Positions 44,684 to 54,075 of a stretch of 64,000 nt of DNA are shown here, piece by piece; the first letter of the stretch is position 1; every line of letters starts with the position of its first letter. Position numbers and translations under genes: made by a program. The DNA is from Roseiconus nitratireducens. Lineage in GTDB: Bacteria > Planctomycetota > Planctomycetia > Pirellulales > Pirellulaceae. Below the pieces are notes generated by a model that saw only the letters and a list, made by a program, of their open reading frames with translations, searched no databases and had not been told where the DNA came from. The stretch spans positions 1 to 64,000 of the forward strand of contig NZ_VWOX01000007.1 in the NCBI RefSeq assembly GCF_008629675.1, written 5' to 3'.

Positions 44684-44774
44684 GGGGACAACTCGGTCGA
44701 TCTATTCAGTAGGGTTCGAGCAGGAATCGGCATCGAAACTTGGCGGGCACGTGTGGTGTTACGGAACCAACACG

Positions 44775-44812
44775 ATTTCAGGTCACTGGCACTATTTCAG
44801 GTCACTGGCACT
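44775..44812. repeat. Perfect 19-bp tandem duplication across a stop codon
   Basis: ATTTCAGGTCACTGGCACT is present twice without a gap, at 44775-44793 and 44794-44812. The minus-strand stop codon of the Tat-secreted protein gene (44792-44794) lies at the junction. The downstream copy therefore repeats the last codons of the gene. Confidence 0.95.
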
Positions 44813-46315
44813 GGGGGCTTCCGCCCGATCGCCCACACGGGCCGCGGACGACTCCGGGCCGGCCAGGGGCCGACCGGTATCCGGCCGGGCGCCATCGTGG
44901 ATGTCGCCGGGTTCCAAAAATCGCAATGATTCGGCAAGTTGAGCGTCGTTGCCGGCAAACGCGTCGACCTGATCGGCCGACATGGTGAACGTGGCGTGCA
45001 AGCGGCGTCCCTGGTCGTCGGAGAAGTGCATCATAATCCAACGGACGGGCACACCTTGCGTTTTCCCGTCCGCAACGACTCTCAAAACGCGTAGCCCCTG
45101 GGACGAGACCCGTTCGTCGCGTCCGGCGATCTGGACGAGTTGGTCGCCCAAGGTTCGGCGGACATCGGAGAGAAACGCGTCCAGGGTCCACTGCTTGCCT
45201 TCGGGCAACTTGACCAGCGAACGCAGGTTGCACTGGGCGATGCTGGTGTCGTGGTCGATCATCCGCAGCACCGCGGTTGCGGGGGTATCCTGGATCATCC
45301 GCCACCGCCGATCCATCATGGCGCCGGCCATTCGCTCGCGGCTTTGAAGTTCGACGAACAGCCGCTCCGCGGGGATCGGGGCGTCGAAACGCACCGCGGT
45401 GGACTTGGACGGCAGCGCCGCGGGGTTTGCCATCGGCTGGCGGACCATCCGGATCGTCGCCGTCACATCAAAGCCCGGCTCGGCCTTGCTGATGTCACGC
45501 GTCTCGTGAATCGCCAGGGCAAACCAGGTGACGGTTGCCGCCTGGCGATCGAACGTCATCTTCGCAACCATTCGCAGTCGCGTGCTGACGCCGTCGACCG
45601 ACGCGTCGAATTCTCCCTGCAGTTTGAAACGCACCGCTTTTTCGGTGATTTCGACGACTTCCGATTCGACCTTGCCGCTGTCCAGCGATGTCAGATTCAT
45701 CACCGAGCACAGCACATCGGGGGTGACTTCGTAGCGGTCGCCCACGGCCACAAACGATCCGGGTAGCATGCGGTCGACGGCGACGCTGGAAACCGGGGAT
45801 TTCAGCAGTGACAACTCGCCGTGGGTGAAGTAACCCTCGGGGGCGTAAATGGTTTCCGGAAGCGATTCACGACGAACGATCGTGTGTCGCATGGCGTCGC
45901 GAAGCGTCTGTTCGGTGGCGGTCTTGTTGACGACGCTGGAGCTGGTCGCCTGGTGATAGTAACGCTCGGCGGCGACCACCTCCGAATCGTCGCGGGCCGC
46001 GTCCGGCCGCAACAATCGCTCTTCGTAGTCCAAGACCGCTTCCGAGGTCACCGGAAACGTGTCTCGGCTGGTTTGAGATGCCAGCGGGTTCTCCGGCACG
46101 TTGACGTTTCCTTTGACGTCGATTTCAAGACGCACGCGAACCAGTGACTGGGGCTTTGCTGTGGCGTCGGCGTGCGTCGGAGCTGCATCCGCGGTGCCCT
46201 GCCAGTGAACCGATCCGAGCAACACGGCAGCCCCACCGAGCGACCGAGACAGGAACGAACGGCGGTTTGAGCAAGGCTCGCGTCGGGACGAGGGGCGTCG
46301 GAATGGAACGGTCAC
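44792..46315 (-). CDS. Tat-type secreted protein of unknown function
   Basis: A 507-residue exported protein. The N-terminus SNRRSFLSRSLGGAAVLLGS looks like a twin-arginine signal. The mature part is probably mostly beta sheet. It has an early repeated VRLEIDVKGNVNVPENP, a central YEVTPDVLCSVMNLTSL and a MAKMTF-x-R strand pattern. The last 120 residues contain GQRRLHATFTMSADQVDAF, preceded by VPVRWIMMHFSDD. Similar long secreted proteins with such patterns are common in planctomycetes without known roles. The start is GTG with AAGGA six bases upstream. The gene ends within a 19-bp tandem duplication. No partner can be inferred except the next minus-strand gene. Confidence 0.8.
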   Translation of the reverse strand: MTVPFRRPSSRREPCSNRRSFLSRSLGGAAVLLGSVHWQGTADAAPTHADATAKPQSLVRVRLEIDVKGNVNVPENPLASQTSRDTFPVTSEAVLDYEERLLRPDAARDDSEVVAAERYYHQATSSSVVNKTATEQTLRDAMRHTIVRRESLPETIYAPEGYFTHGELSLLKSPVSSVAVDRMLPGSFVAVGDRYEVTPDVLCSVMNLTSLDSGKVESEVVEITEKAVRFKLQGEFDASVDGVSTRLRMVAKMTFDRQAATVTWFALAIHETRDISKAEPGFDVTATIRMVRQPMANPAALPSKSTAVRFDAPIPAERLFVELQSRERMAGAMMDRRWRMIQDTPATAVLRMIDHDTSIAQCNLRSLVKLPEGKQWTLDAFLSDVRRTLGDQLVQIAGRDERVSSQGLRVLRVVADGKTQGVPVRWIMMHFSDDQGRRLHATFTMSADQVDAFAGNDAQLAESLRFLEPGDIHDGARPDTGRPLAGPESSAARVGDRAEAPSASDLK

Positions 46316-47153
46316 AATGCATCCTTGATTGACGGAAACGATTCGCTCGGCTCAGTTGGCCGGTGCCATCCGTTGGCCACTGCGCCCGGCATCCGGCCGC
46401 CGCGATCGGAAGGGGCGCGGCCCCGGGCGCGTCGACCGGTCATCGCCATGATCGACGTTTGCCCCTGGCGGGATTCAGCAGAATTGGCGTGACCGGGCGA
46501 TTCGGGCGGGCTGGGGAGCCCCACGGGATGGCAGGGCTTCCCTGGTCCGCAAAGTTGAAGAAGTGCCTTCGATCACGTAGTCAGACTGTCGATTGTGCAA
46601 GTCGCCTGAAAAATTTACGCGCGAACAGGACTTTTGGTCGAACCACCCGCCGGGTCGTGGGGTTTTTTCAGAGGGCTAACAGCTTGGAAATAAAGGGGTT
46701 ACGCGTATTTTTCGTAAATCCGCCCCGAAATTGCTTGGTTTTGGCCCCAAATTTCCTATGACTCCAAGGCGATGAAGGCAACCGCTGCCATTTTCATCTT
46801 GCAAGCATTCACCCTGTGTTTTTCCGCACGATCCGCCGTTGTTAACCGACTGACGGCCGGGCAACGAGAAAGAAATGCTGCGAAGTGAACCGAGTGGCGG
46901 GGGCTCTCGTCCTATACGCATTGGCACGACAGAGGCGGTTGCTTTTGTCGCGCCACGCCGGTCGACAGGGAGTCGGCCAAAACCGCTGGACCAAAGGTGT
47001 CGTCGCCACTGCGATGTTCCCCTTGGCCAAGCGACCCCATCACCTGGAGGACACAGGTGAACCCGGGCCACCAAGGCAATCTGACTGGGCGATCCGCCGG
47101 GATCGCAAGGACGTTTGGCCAGTCAACGCCATTTGCGCTGGGAGACCTATTTG
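46316..47153. other. Long divergent intergenic region upstream of the large sigma factor
   Basis: About 840 bases with no convincing gene, the longest such gap in the window. Several short frames are open but lack a start with ribosome-binding site, hydrophobic segments or known motifs. The part from about 46560 to 46760 is clearly AT-richer than its surroundings, with TTTTTT and AAATTT tracts, and may hold the promoters. The stretch just before the sigma gene (about 47000-47150) may be a long untranslated leader. No riboswitch was recognised. Confidence 0.5.
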
Positions 47154-48824
47154 ATGCACGACAATTATCGCGACACGAAAATCAAGGATTTGCGGGACCA
47201 ATTGCGTTTCAACCAAAAGGGCAAGCTGATTCAGCAGGCCGCTGCCGCGGAAACATTGTTGGGCGAGATCGAGGACGATCGCGACTACGCGTTCGATTTC
47301 CTTTGCTTCCGAATCACGAATTACCGCTCGGACCGACCGAGCCGGCACAACATTGCCGCTGCCGATCTGACGCACGACCTGCGGCTGCTGATCGAGGACC
47401 TGAGTGAATTGGCAGATCTCTCGGTGGAGGAAATCGCCGAACAGGTGCACACCGTCCAGGATCTGAGTCGACAGTTCAACGTCTCCACCAAAACCATCAG
47501 CCGTTGGCGCGAATCCGGTCTGGTCAGCCGCCGCCTGCTGTTCGGCGGTCGTAAACGTGTCGGCTTTCTCAACAGCAGCGTCGAAAACTTTATCGCCAAC
47601 AACAAAGCCAAGATCCAGCGCGGCGAACGTTTCAGCCAGCTGACCGACGATGAGAAAAGTGAAATCATCGAGCGGGCGCGGCAGTTGGTCGAAGGCGGTG
47701 CGGCGTTGGCCGATGTCACTCGCATGCTGTCCGAGCAAATGGGGCGAAGTGCGGAAACCATCCGCTACACGCTGAAGAATTTTGATGCCGACAATTCTGC
47801 AATCGCGATCTTCCCCAATCATCGCGGTGTGCTGACCGACGACGACAAGCGGTCCATTTTTAACCAGTATTTGGGGGGCGTGTCGGTGCCCCAGCTGTGC
47901 CGGCGTTTCAAGCGGACGCGGACCAGCATCCAACGGATCCTGATCGACATGCGGCGACAGCGGATCATGGAGTTGCCGTTGGATTACATCTACAACGAAG
48001 ACTTCGAGGATATCGCTCGCGAAGCCGAGTACCTCGGTGACGAACCGGAACCGGCCAGCGCCCCGAGAAAGGTCCGCGTCCCCGGCGATTTGCCCAGTTA
48101 TCTGGCCTCCTTGTACGACGTTCCCCTGCTGACCCGCGAACAGGAATACCACCTGTTCCGGAAAATGAATTATCTGAAGCACAAAGCCAGCCGGCTCCGT
48201 GAGACGGTCGGTGATGACGCGGGCGGCAAGTCGGCGGTGATGAACGAAATCGAATCGCTCTACGAGCGCGCGGTGAAGGTCAAGAACCGAATCGTCCAGG
48301 CCAACTTGCGTCTGGTCGTCTCGATCGCCAAGCGACACATCGCCGGCGCCGATGACTTTTTCTCCCTGGTCAGTGACGGCAACATGTCGCTGATTCGCGC
48401 GGTTGAAAAGTTTGACTACTCGCGCGGCAACAAGTTCAGCACCTACGCGTCGTGGGCGATCATGAAGAATTTTGCCCGCACCATTCCGAACGAATTCAAA
48501 CACCGCGATCGTTTCCGGACGACGACCGAAGAGTTGTTCCTGGCCAGGAAGGACGAGCGACTGAATCCCTACGTGGAAGAGTCGGTCCACCGCAGCCGGA
48601 AGCGGGAGCTTTCGAAGATTCTGAATCGGTTGGATGAACGCGAACAGAAGATCATCGCCGCCCGATTTGGTCTGGAACGAGGCAGCGAGCCGCTGACGCT
48701 GAAAGAAGTCGGGGCGGAAATGGGTGTCACCAAGGAACGCGTTCGCCAACTGGAAGCTCGTGCCCTGGCCAAGTTGCGAACCGCTGCCAACGAGAACAAC
48801 ATCGAGATCGACTTCGAGGCTTGA
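47154..48824 (+). CDS. Sigma-70 family factor with three N-terminal helix-turn-helix segments
   Basis: A 556-residue sigma factor. The C-terminal half (about 300-556) has regions 2 to 4 of group-type sigma-70. Region 2 is VSDGNMSLIRAVEKFDYSRG and KFSTYASWAIMKNFARTIPN; region 4 is LTLKEVGAEMGVTKERVRQLEARAL. The N-terminal half is unusual. Around residue 100 there is VQDLSRQFNVSTKTISRWRE, a DNA-binding type helix-turn-helix. A second possible segment follows near 190 (ADVTRMLSEQMGRSAETIRY), and a third near 245 (VSVPQLCRRFKRTRTSIQRIL). Region 1.1 is absent. The protein may bind specific DNA beyond the core promoter or be held off by its own domains. ATG at 47154 has GGGAG nine bases upstream. 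Confidence 0.9.
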   Translation: MHDNYRDTKIKDLRDQLRFNQKGKLIQQAAAAETLLGEIEDDRDYAFDFLCFRITNYRSDRPSRHNIAAADLTHDLRLLIEDLSELADLSVEEIAEQVHTVQDLSRQFNVSTKTISRWRESGLVSRRLLFGGRKRVGFLNSSVENFIANNKAKIQRGERFSQLTDDEKSEIIERARQLVEGGAALADVTRMLSEQMGRSAETIRYTLKNFDADNSAIAIFPNHRGVLTDDDKRSIFNQYLGGVSVPQLCRRFKRTRTSIQRILIDMRRQRIMELPLDYIYNEDFEDIAREAEYLGDEPEPASAPRKVRVPGDLPSYLASLYDVPLLTREQEYHLFRKMNYLKHKASRLRETVGDDAGGKSAVMNEIESLYERAVKVKNRIVQANLRLVVSIAKRHIAGADDFFSLVSDGNMSLIRAVEKFDYSRGNKFSTYASWAIMKNFARTIPNEFKHRDRFRTTTEELFLARKDERLNPYVEESVHRSRKRELSKILNRLDEREQKIIAARFGLERGSEPLTLKEVGAEMGVTKERVRQLEARALAKLRTAANENNIEIDFEA

Positions 48825-49134
48825 TCGTTTTCTGGCAGCCGACGCGGGTCGCGTCGCGTTCAATCAAGACGGCAGCATCCCGGTGGGACGCTGCCGTTTT
48901 TTCGTTCGCCAACGGCAACCGTCCGGCGAGGGTCGCTTCGGTGTTGCTGTCGCCGCTCCGCGGCTGGTGCTGTTGTGGGCCGCCGTTTCCGTTGGCCCGC
49001 GCCGACGGCCGGGAGCTTTCGTCGCGTTGCGACGGGAGATCATGCCGTTGTGCTTCCGCCACCGTGTCAGCGAACGGAGCGTCGCCCCGCTTCTACTGTT
49101 TGCGGAAGCGGCGTGGCATCATTTAAGAGACGGC
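48825..49134. other. Convergent intergenic region after the sigma gene
   Basis: About 310 bases between two convergent genes. It contains the terminator listed separately, and after it GC-rich sequence without a gene. I see no terminator for the minus-strand FHA gene. Confidence 0.5.
48869..48902 (+). terminator. Rho-independent terminator of the large sigma factor gene
   Basis: ACGGCAGCATCCC pairs with GGGACGCTGCCG across a short GGT loop (one A-C mismatch in the stem). Six T residues (48897-48902) follow directly. It lies 45 bases past the stop. Confidence 0.9.
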
Positions 49135-52100
49135 TCAAGCTTTCTCGGCCGGTTCTGCGGATTCCTGCTCATCGGCGGTCAATGCCAGGTCGTCTTCACC
49201 GAGTGCCGACACCGCTTGTGCGACGGCTTCCGGTGACCCGCTGGTGGTCTCTTCGGCCAGCATCAATCGGCGGCGAGCATCGCGCCACAGCACGTACGCC
49301 TCCTGAAGGAAGACGGCGAACAGCACAACGAAGGCACCGATCATTGCCAACTTGATGGCGGACGACCACTGCACGAACGCGTAGACACCGGTGGCCATCA
49401 CCAGCCAGGCGGACGCCAGGACGGCTCGGAAGATGGCTTTCATCTGGGTGTCGCGCGCTTGGACACGGATGCTGCGTGCGACCGCGTTGCGGGCCGAGTC
49501 GTTCGCCAACTCGCGCATCGCTGACAGGTTCCGTTTGCGCTCGGGCGCCTCAGAGCGCGGCACCAACGCGTCGGGTCCCGCGTCATTCTGGATGGCATCG
49601 GAAACCGAAGGCGGCAACTCCATGTCGGGGACTTGGCGGTCGGCCGTTTCAGCCGAGGCCGATGCGGCCGAGGATCCTTCCGGGACGTCGGATTCCGCGG
49701 CGGCATTGAGGTTCGATCCCGGCTCCGATTGCGGCGTTTCGGCCGGATGGGCTTCGACCCCTGGAGCCTTTTTCTCCGCCACGGGAGCTTTGCTCTCGGT
49801 GACAGGGCTTTGCGAATCGTCACCCTGAACCCGTTTCAGCAACCGGCTCATGTAGGCTTCGATCGAATCGTCTTCGCGAGGCTCCTCATCGTCCAGTTCC
49901 GCATCGTTGCCGCCGGCATCAATCGGATCTGCGACGCCCTCGGCCGCGTCGCCCGCGTCGGCCGCGCCGGTCGGTTCGTCCCACGCGTCGGCGTGGTCCT
50001 CTTCGCCAGAGATCTCGGCATCGCTCGATGTCGACTCAAACGACGGATCGCGGGCGACCGCTTCGCTCAAGGCACTCTCGGATTGGGATACTTCCTCCGG
50101 GGAGTTTTCGTCCTGGAAGTTCTGGTCGTCGAACTCGATTTGCTGGTCCATCACGTACGTCGGCTCGACTTCCGCATGCGACTGGGTATCGGTCGACAGA
50201 TCCTGGGCGTCGTGTTGGTCTTCCGCGTCAATCTGTTCGATCAGCTGGGCCGCCAGGCCTTCGCCGGCATCGGAATTGACCGGCAACGAGTCGGCGTCGG
50301 TTTCATTCAGGTGTTCGTCATCCTCCTGTTGGCCATCGACGTTGCCGCCGGGCATGAAGAGGGACCAGTCCAGGCTGTCGGGTGTCTCGTCCTGGTACTC
50401 ATTGGTCAGCCGCGCGATGGTTTCATGATCTTCCAGATCCGCAACGCCTTGGGAGTCCTGGCTGGACGATGGCGAACTCCATTCGGAATCGGCGTGCCAC
50501 GCTTCATCCCGCTCGTCGACAGGATCGATTGCCTGTTGGACGCCCTGTTGGATGTGGTCGATGGCGCTGTCCACCGAATCTTCCGGGGATTCGTCGTGCC
50601 AGCTGACGTCATCGGTCGGCTCCGAGTGCGCGTCGTCGCTTTGGTACCAGGAGCTTGTCGCTTCGGAGGTGTTCTGCTGCGTGTCATTCACCTCGGATTG
50701 ATCCCAGGCGGAGCCCCAGGGACGTGAATCGACCGTTGTGTCTCGCTGGCCAGATCCCACATCGGCCCAACCTTCCACGTGCGCACCCGACTCGACTTCT
50801 TGCTCGGCTTCCATTCGCCAGATCGCGCCGTCCGATTCGACAACCGCCTCGGATCGCTGCTCCTGATCGCCCCGATCGCTGTCACGTTGGGAGGTGTCTG
50901 CGTTCCAGGTTGACGCCGGCTCTGACGCGTCAGTCGCACTGACGTGCGGCGTGTCAACTTCCTGGTTGGGGGCAGCGGCTGCTGCGTCGCTCGTGTTCTC
51001 CCCGGCGGGAGTGCCTTCAGCGGTTTGGTTGTCGACCCAATCGGCAGCCGAAGAAGATTGGGAGATCGATTGACGGAGTTGCTCGATCTCTCGGCGCAGC
51101 TCGGATTCGCTTTCTCGATGCTCGTCTTCCAGTCGCTGGATCGTTCGCTGATGGTCGACCTGCAACCGCTCCAATTCGTTCCTCGCCCCTTCCAGCTCCT
51201 GCTGGACGGTTTGCCACTGCTCGCCCGTGATCTCCGATTGGGGAGCATCTTGGCTAGCCGAGGAATCCGCCGCGGAGGCAAGTTCGGCGGTGAGCGCCTC
51301 GTTGGCGCTGCGCAGCTCCGCCAATTCCGCGTGGGCCTGGGCCAGTTGCACGGAAAGGTCCTCGACCGATTGTCGCAGCTGTTCGGAGTCGTTCGTCCAC
51401 GATTCCTGCTGAGAAGCCTGCCCACTCTTCATCTGGTCGATCAGCAGTTCCAGCTGACGAATTGACGCGGTGGCACCTTCGTAATCGCCTCGCAGTTGCG
51501 ACGTTTCCTGGTTGGCGCGGTCGATGCTTTCTTGCAGTTCCTGGATGTGGTCGCGGAGCTCGCTGGCAACTTGCTGAGCATTGTTGTTCTCCGCCTGGAC
51601 GGTCGCCTTTTCTTCGCGAAGCCGATGCAATTCGGTTTCCGCCTCGGCGACGGCGCGATCATGTTGTTGTTGTGCCTCGGCGAGCTGTTCTTCCAGTTCG
51701 GCGACGCGGAAGCTGGCGGATTCCTGTTCGGCATCGGCGATGCGGCGGGTTTGTTCCGCTTCTTCACGTGCGGCCCGCAGTGCGTTTCCGCTTTCGGACA
51801 GCTTGTCCTGCAGTTCCCGCTGTTTGGCCAGGCTATCTTCGCGCAGCTGGGCCATTTCAGCTCGTGTCGATTCCAGTTCCTCCGTCACCTGCCGCAGTTC
51901 GTCTTCGATTTCGGTCAGACGGCTTTGGGCGGCTGCTGCCGCTGCCGCATCGTTCTCTCCAGCCAGCTCTTCTTGCTGCGTGCGAGCCTCGACGGACAGT
52001 TGTGCCATGGTTTCGGCCGACTGCTTTTCACGCTGCTGCAGTTCCTGGTGACGTTGACGAAGATCGTTCAGCTGTTCACTGAGCTCGGCGAATTCACGAC

Positions 52101-53166
52101 GGATCGATTCGACGGTTGTATTGGCCGAACGTGCCTGGTCGCGCGTCTGCTCCAATTGCCGGGACGCTTCGGCGGCGCGCTGGGCAAACTCTTCTTCCCG
52201 GTGCTCCCACTCGTTCTGATATCGGTGCAGCTCTTCCTGTTTCTCCTTCAGCTCCGCGGTCCGTTTGGCCAGTTCGGCCTCGCGGTCTTGAAGCGTTTGC
52301 TGGGCTTCCGCTTCACGTTCCAACAAGGCTTCCAGTTCCTGTTGCGTGGAAGCGTGCAACTGCTGGATCTCCAACGCCGCGGCTTCCTGGGCCCGAAGCG
52401 CATTCTCGCGCTGTTGCAGCCGTTCGGCGCGGTTCCACAGCTCCGTTTCTCGCCCGTGCAATTCGAATTCGCGATCATCACATCGGCTTTCACGTGATTC
52501 GCATTCTGCTTGCCGTTGGCGCCACTGCCGGGTCAACTCGGCCAATTGATCTGGAAGCTGCGCGTCGGCTGTGGACGCCGCCGTCAACCTGGACGCGAGT
52601 TGCGATCGCGACTGGACCCAGGTCGGATCTTGCTGCGGGGCCGACCCCGATTCATCGTTCGGGCGAAGGGGAGCGGCGAGCAGCTCGAATTGGTACACCC
52701 CCATGCGAATGATGTCGCCAATGCGAAGCGTCGATTCGGCAACCCGGTTGCCGTTGTGCTCCAAGGGCACTGAGTAGGCGCGGACCAGAATCTGGTGAGC
52801 GTCACGCAGCAGGACCGCGTGCATGGGCCGGAGCGAAGCATCCTCCAGGCGGATGGAACAGCCCTGCCCGCTTCCGAAGGTGTAGCGGTGTCCGGTCAGT
52901 CGCAGGCGGCGGACGGGCGCGCCGGGACGGACCACTCGGAATTCCAAGGCGCCTTCCAGTTTGCCGGCCGACGTCGGCGGTTCAGCACGCTGGGGTGAAG
53001 CGACCGATCGGCGAGGGGCGTCGATCGGGTCCGCCAGGGATGCCGGGACCGGGCCCCCGATCGCATCCGCGTCCATTCCCTTCGAGCCCGAGACGATCCA
53101 CGGTGGGGCGATCACCAATTCCGATTGCTTGCTGGAGGATTGGCCTTCGTTGTGATCGTTGCTCAC
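49135..53166 (-). CDS. Giant FHA-domain coiled-coil membrane protein
   Basis: A 1343-residue protein of four parts. Residues 75-165 form an FHA phosphothreonine-binding domain (YTFGSGQGCSIRLEDASL, MHAVLL, HNGNRV). A coiled coil of about 550 residues follows (about 200-770, rich in Gln/Glu/Arg/Leu heptads). An acidic disordered stretch of about 450 residues carries many Asp/Glu/Ser. Near the C-terminus are two transmembrane helices (about 1250-1268 and 1273-1293), then a short polar tail. The FHA domain would be cytoplasmic and could read substrates of planctomycete Ser/Thr kinases such as the one at 35 kb. The size and build suggest a scaffold or cell-shape protein, but that is inference. Start: GTG at 53166, with AAGGA seven bases upstream. 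Confidence 0.85.
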   Translation of the reverse strand: MSNDHNEGQSSSKQSELVIAPPWIVSGSKGMDADAIGGPVPASLADPIDAPRRSVASPQRAEPPTSAGKLEGALEFRVVRPGAPVRRLRLTGHRYTFGSGQGCSIRLEDASLRPMHAVLLRDAHQILVRAYSVPLEHNGNRVAESTLRIGDIIRMGVYQFELLAAPLRPNDESGSAPQQDPTWVQSRSQLASRLTAASTADAQLPDQLAELTRQWRQRQAECESRESRCDDREFELHGRETELWNRAERLQQRENALRAQEAAALEIQQLHASTQQELEALLEREAEAQQTLQDREAELAKRTAELKEKQEELHRYQNEWEHREEEFAQRAAEASRQLEQTRDQARSANTTVESIRREFAELSEQLNDLRQRHQELQQREKQSAETMAQLSVEARTQQEELAGENDAAAAAAAQSRLTEIEDELRQVTEELESTRAEMAQLREDSLAKQRELQDKLSESGNALRAAREEAEQTRRIADAEQESASFRVAELEEQLAEAQQQHDRAVAEAETELHRLREEKATVQAENNNAQQVASELRDHIQELQESIDRANQETSQLRGDYEGATASIRQLELLIDQMKSGQASQQESWTNDSEQLRQSVEDLSVQLAQAHAELAELRSANEALTAELASAADSSASQDAPQSEITGEQWQTVQQELEGARNELERLQVDHQRTIQRLEDEHRESESELRREIEQLRQSISQSSSAADWVDNQTAEGTPAGENTSDAAAAAPNQEVDTPHVSATDASEPASTWNADTSQRDSDRGDQEQRSEAVVESDGAIWRMEAEQEVESGAHVEGWADVGSGQRDTTVDSRPWGSAWDQSEVNDTQQNTSEATSSWYQSDDAHSEPTDDVSWHDESPEDSVDSAIDHIQQGVQQAIDPVDERDEAWHADSEWSSPSSSQDSQGVADLEDHETIARLTNEYQDETPDSLDWSLFMPGGNVDGQQEDDEHLNETDADSLPVNSDAGEGLAAQLIEQIDAEDQHDAQDLSTDTQSHAEVEPTYVMDQQIEFDDQNFQDENSPEEVSQSESALSEAVARDPSFESTSSDAEISGEEDHADAWDEPTGAADAGDAAEGVADPIDAGGNDAELDDEEPREDDSIEAYMSRLLKRVQGDDSQSPVTESKAPVAEKKAPGVEAHPAETPQSEPGSNLNAAAESDVPEGSSAASASAETADRQVPDMELPPSVSDAIQNDAGPDALVPRSEAPERKRNLSAMRELANDSARNAVARSIRVQARDTQMKAIFRAVLASAWLVMATGVYAFVQWSSAIKLAMIGAFVVLFAVFLQEAYVLWRDARRRLMLAEETTSGSPEAVAQAVSALGEDDLALTADEQESAEPAEKA

Positions 53167-53461
53167 CACGATTTCCTTGCTTTTTTGCTTGCAAATAATT
53201 TCAGTTTTTTCGGTGTTTCGGTCCGACAACACCGCTTCTCCAGTGTCGGACGTCGCTGTGGCGCCGGTGAAGCAAAACCGGGGGGGAGGTCCGATTTTCG
53301 GTCCGAATGGAATCTCAGCGGTCAGGAGAGCACACCCCACCTTCGGGCCCGTTGGTCAAACTGTCCGGCGTGCCCAATGAATTGCAACGGCCGCAAAGTG
53401 GCGAAAATCCCAGAAAAAGGCGGTTCAACGGCCCTTGTTGGCTAAATAAGGGTGAATTCAT

Positions 53462-53642
53462 TATCTTTCTGGGGTGACTTTCTTTCCTCCGCTCCTACTA
53501 TTTGGCACCGGAATCGCTGCCTGAGGCCCTTCGGCGTGGGCAGCGATGTCGGCGCTAGAAAGATAAAACCGACGGTGCCGGTGCTGCGTAGCAACTCCGT
53601 AGCCGTACAAATCAACGTTCTCCAAGTCGGATCCGAGAACGT
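53462..53642 (+). promoter_or_regulatory. Highly structured RNA leader upstream of the DksA-like gene
   Basis: Several perfect inverted repeats are packed here. TATCTTTCT (53462-53470) matches AGAAAGATA (53559-53567). Nested inside, ATCGCTGCC (53513-53521) pairs with GGCAGCGAT (53539-53547). GGCACCG (53504-53510) can pair with CGGTGCC (53574-53580), which crosses the first pair and would make a pseudoknot. Close to the start of the next gene, ACGTTCTC (53615-53622) pairs with GAGAACGT (53635-53642). It could be a cis-regulatory RNA or a small RNA. I do not match it to a known class. It fills most of the roughly 500-base gap from 53167 to 53667. Confidence 0.55.
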
Positions 53643-53667
53643 CCCTCTCACTGAGAAAGGTGACGTG

Positions 53668-54075
53668 ATGGCCAGAAAAGACGCGATCAAGAAACTTCGA
53701 GTCACGCTTCAAAAACGTCGGGCAGCGTTAATCCGCGCGGCAATCGGGGATCTGGATTTGTTGCAGCGTCGCCAGCAGAAAACCGGCGACGTGCTCGATG
53801 CCGTTGCCGAAACGGTGCAGGCGGAACTGAACAGTCAGCTGCTGGAGGTCGAGAGCCGCGAGTTAAAGGCGATTGACGACGCGATCGATCGAATTGATCA
53901 AGAGTGTTACGGTGACTGCGAAGGCTGCGGCAAGATGATTCCACTGACCCGGTTACGGGCCGTTCCTTACGCGACCGAATGCATCGCCTGCCATCGGCTG
54001 ACGGAAAAACGCAAGTCGCATCCGGCGGCATCGATGAACCGTGTGTTCCCTTCTTATCAAGCGGACCGCGTTTGA
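53668..54075 (+). CDS. DksA/TraR-family zinc-finger protein
   Basis: A 135-residue protein of the DksA/TraR family, which binds RNA polymerase through its secondary channel and changes transcription, often with ppGpp. The N-terminal two-thirds are coiled-coil helices. The C4 zinc finger is CEGC...CIAC with 17 residues between pairs, exactly the family spacing. At the coiled-coil tip DksA has D-x-x-D-x-A; here ETVQAELNSQ is less clear, so the activity may differ from DksA. ATG at 53668 is backed by GAAAGG seven bases upstream; the frame is open further up through the structured leader, so a longer start is not credible. The leader suggests RNA-level control. Confidence 0.88.
   Translation: MARKDAIKKLRVTLQKRRAALIRAAIGDLDLLQRRQQKTGDVLDAVAETVQAELNSQLLEVESRELKAIDDAIDRIDQECYGDCEGCGKMIPLTRLRAVPYATECIACHRLTEKRKSHPAASMNRVFPSYQADRV

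Noticed and set aside
46363-46761. Open frame of 132 codons upstream of the large sigma gene
   Set aside because: No ribosome-binding site, no recognisable motif and Arg/Gly-rich composition typical of chance frames in GC-rich DNA.
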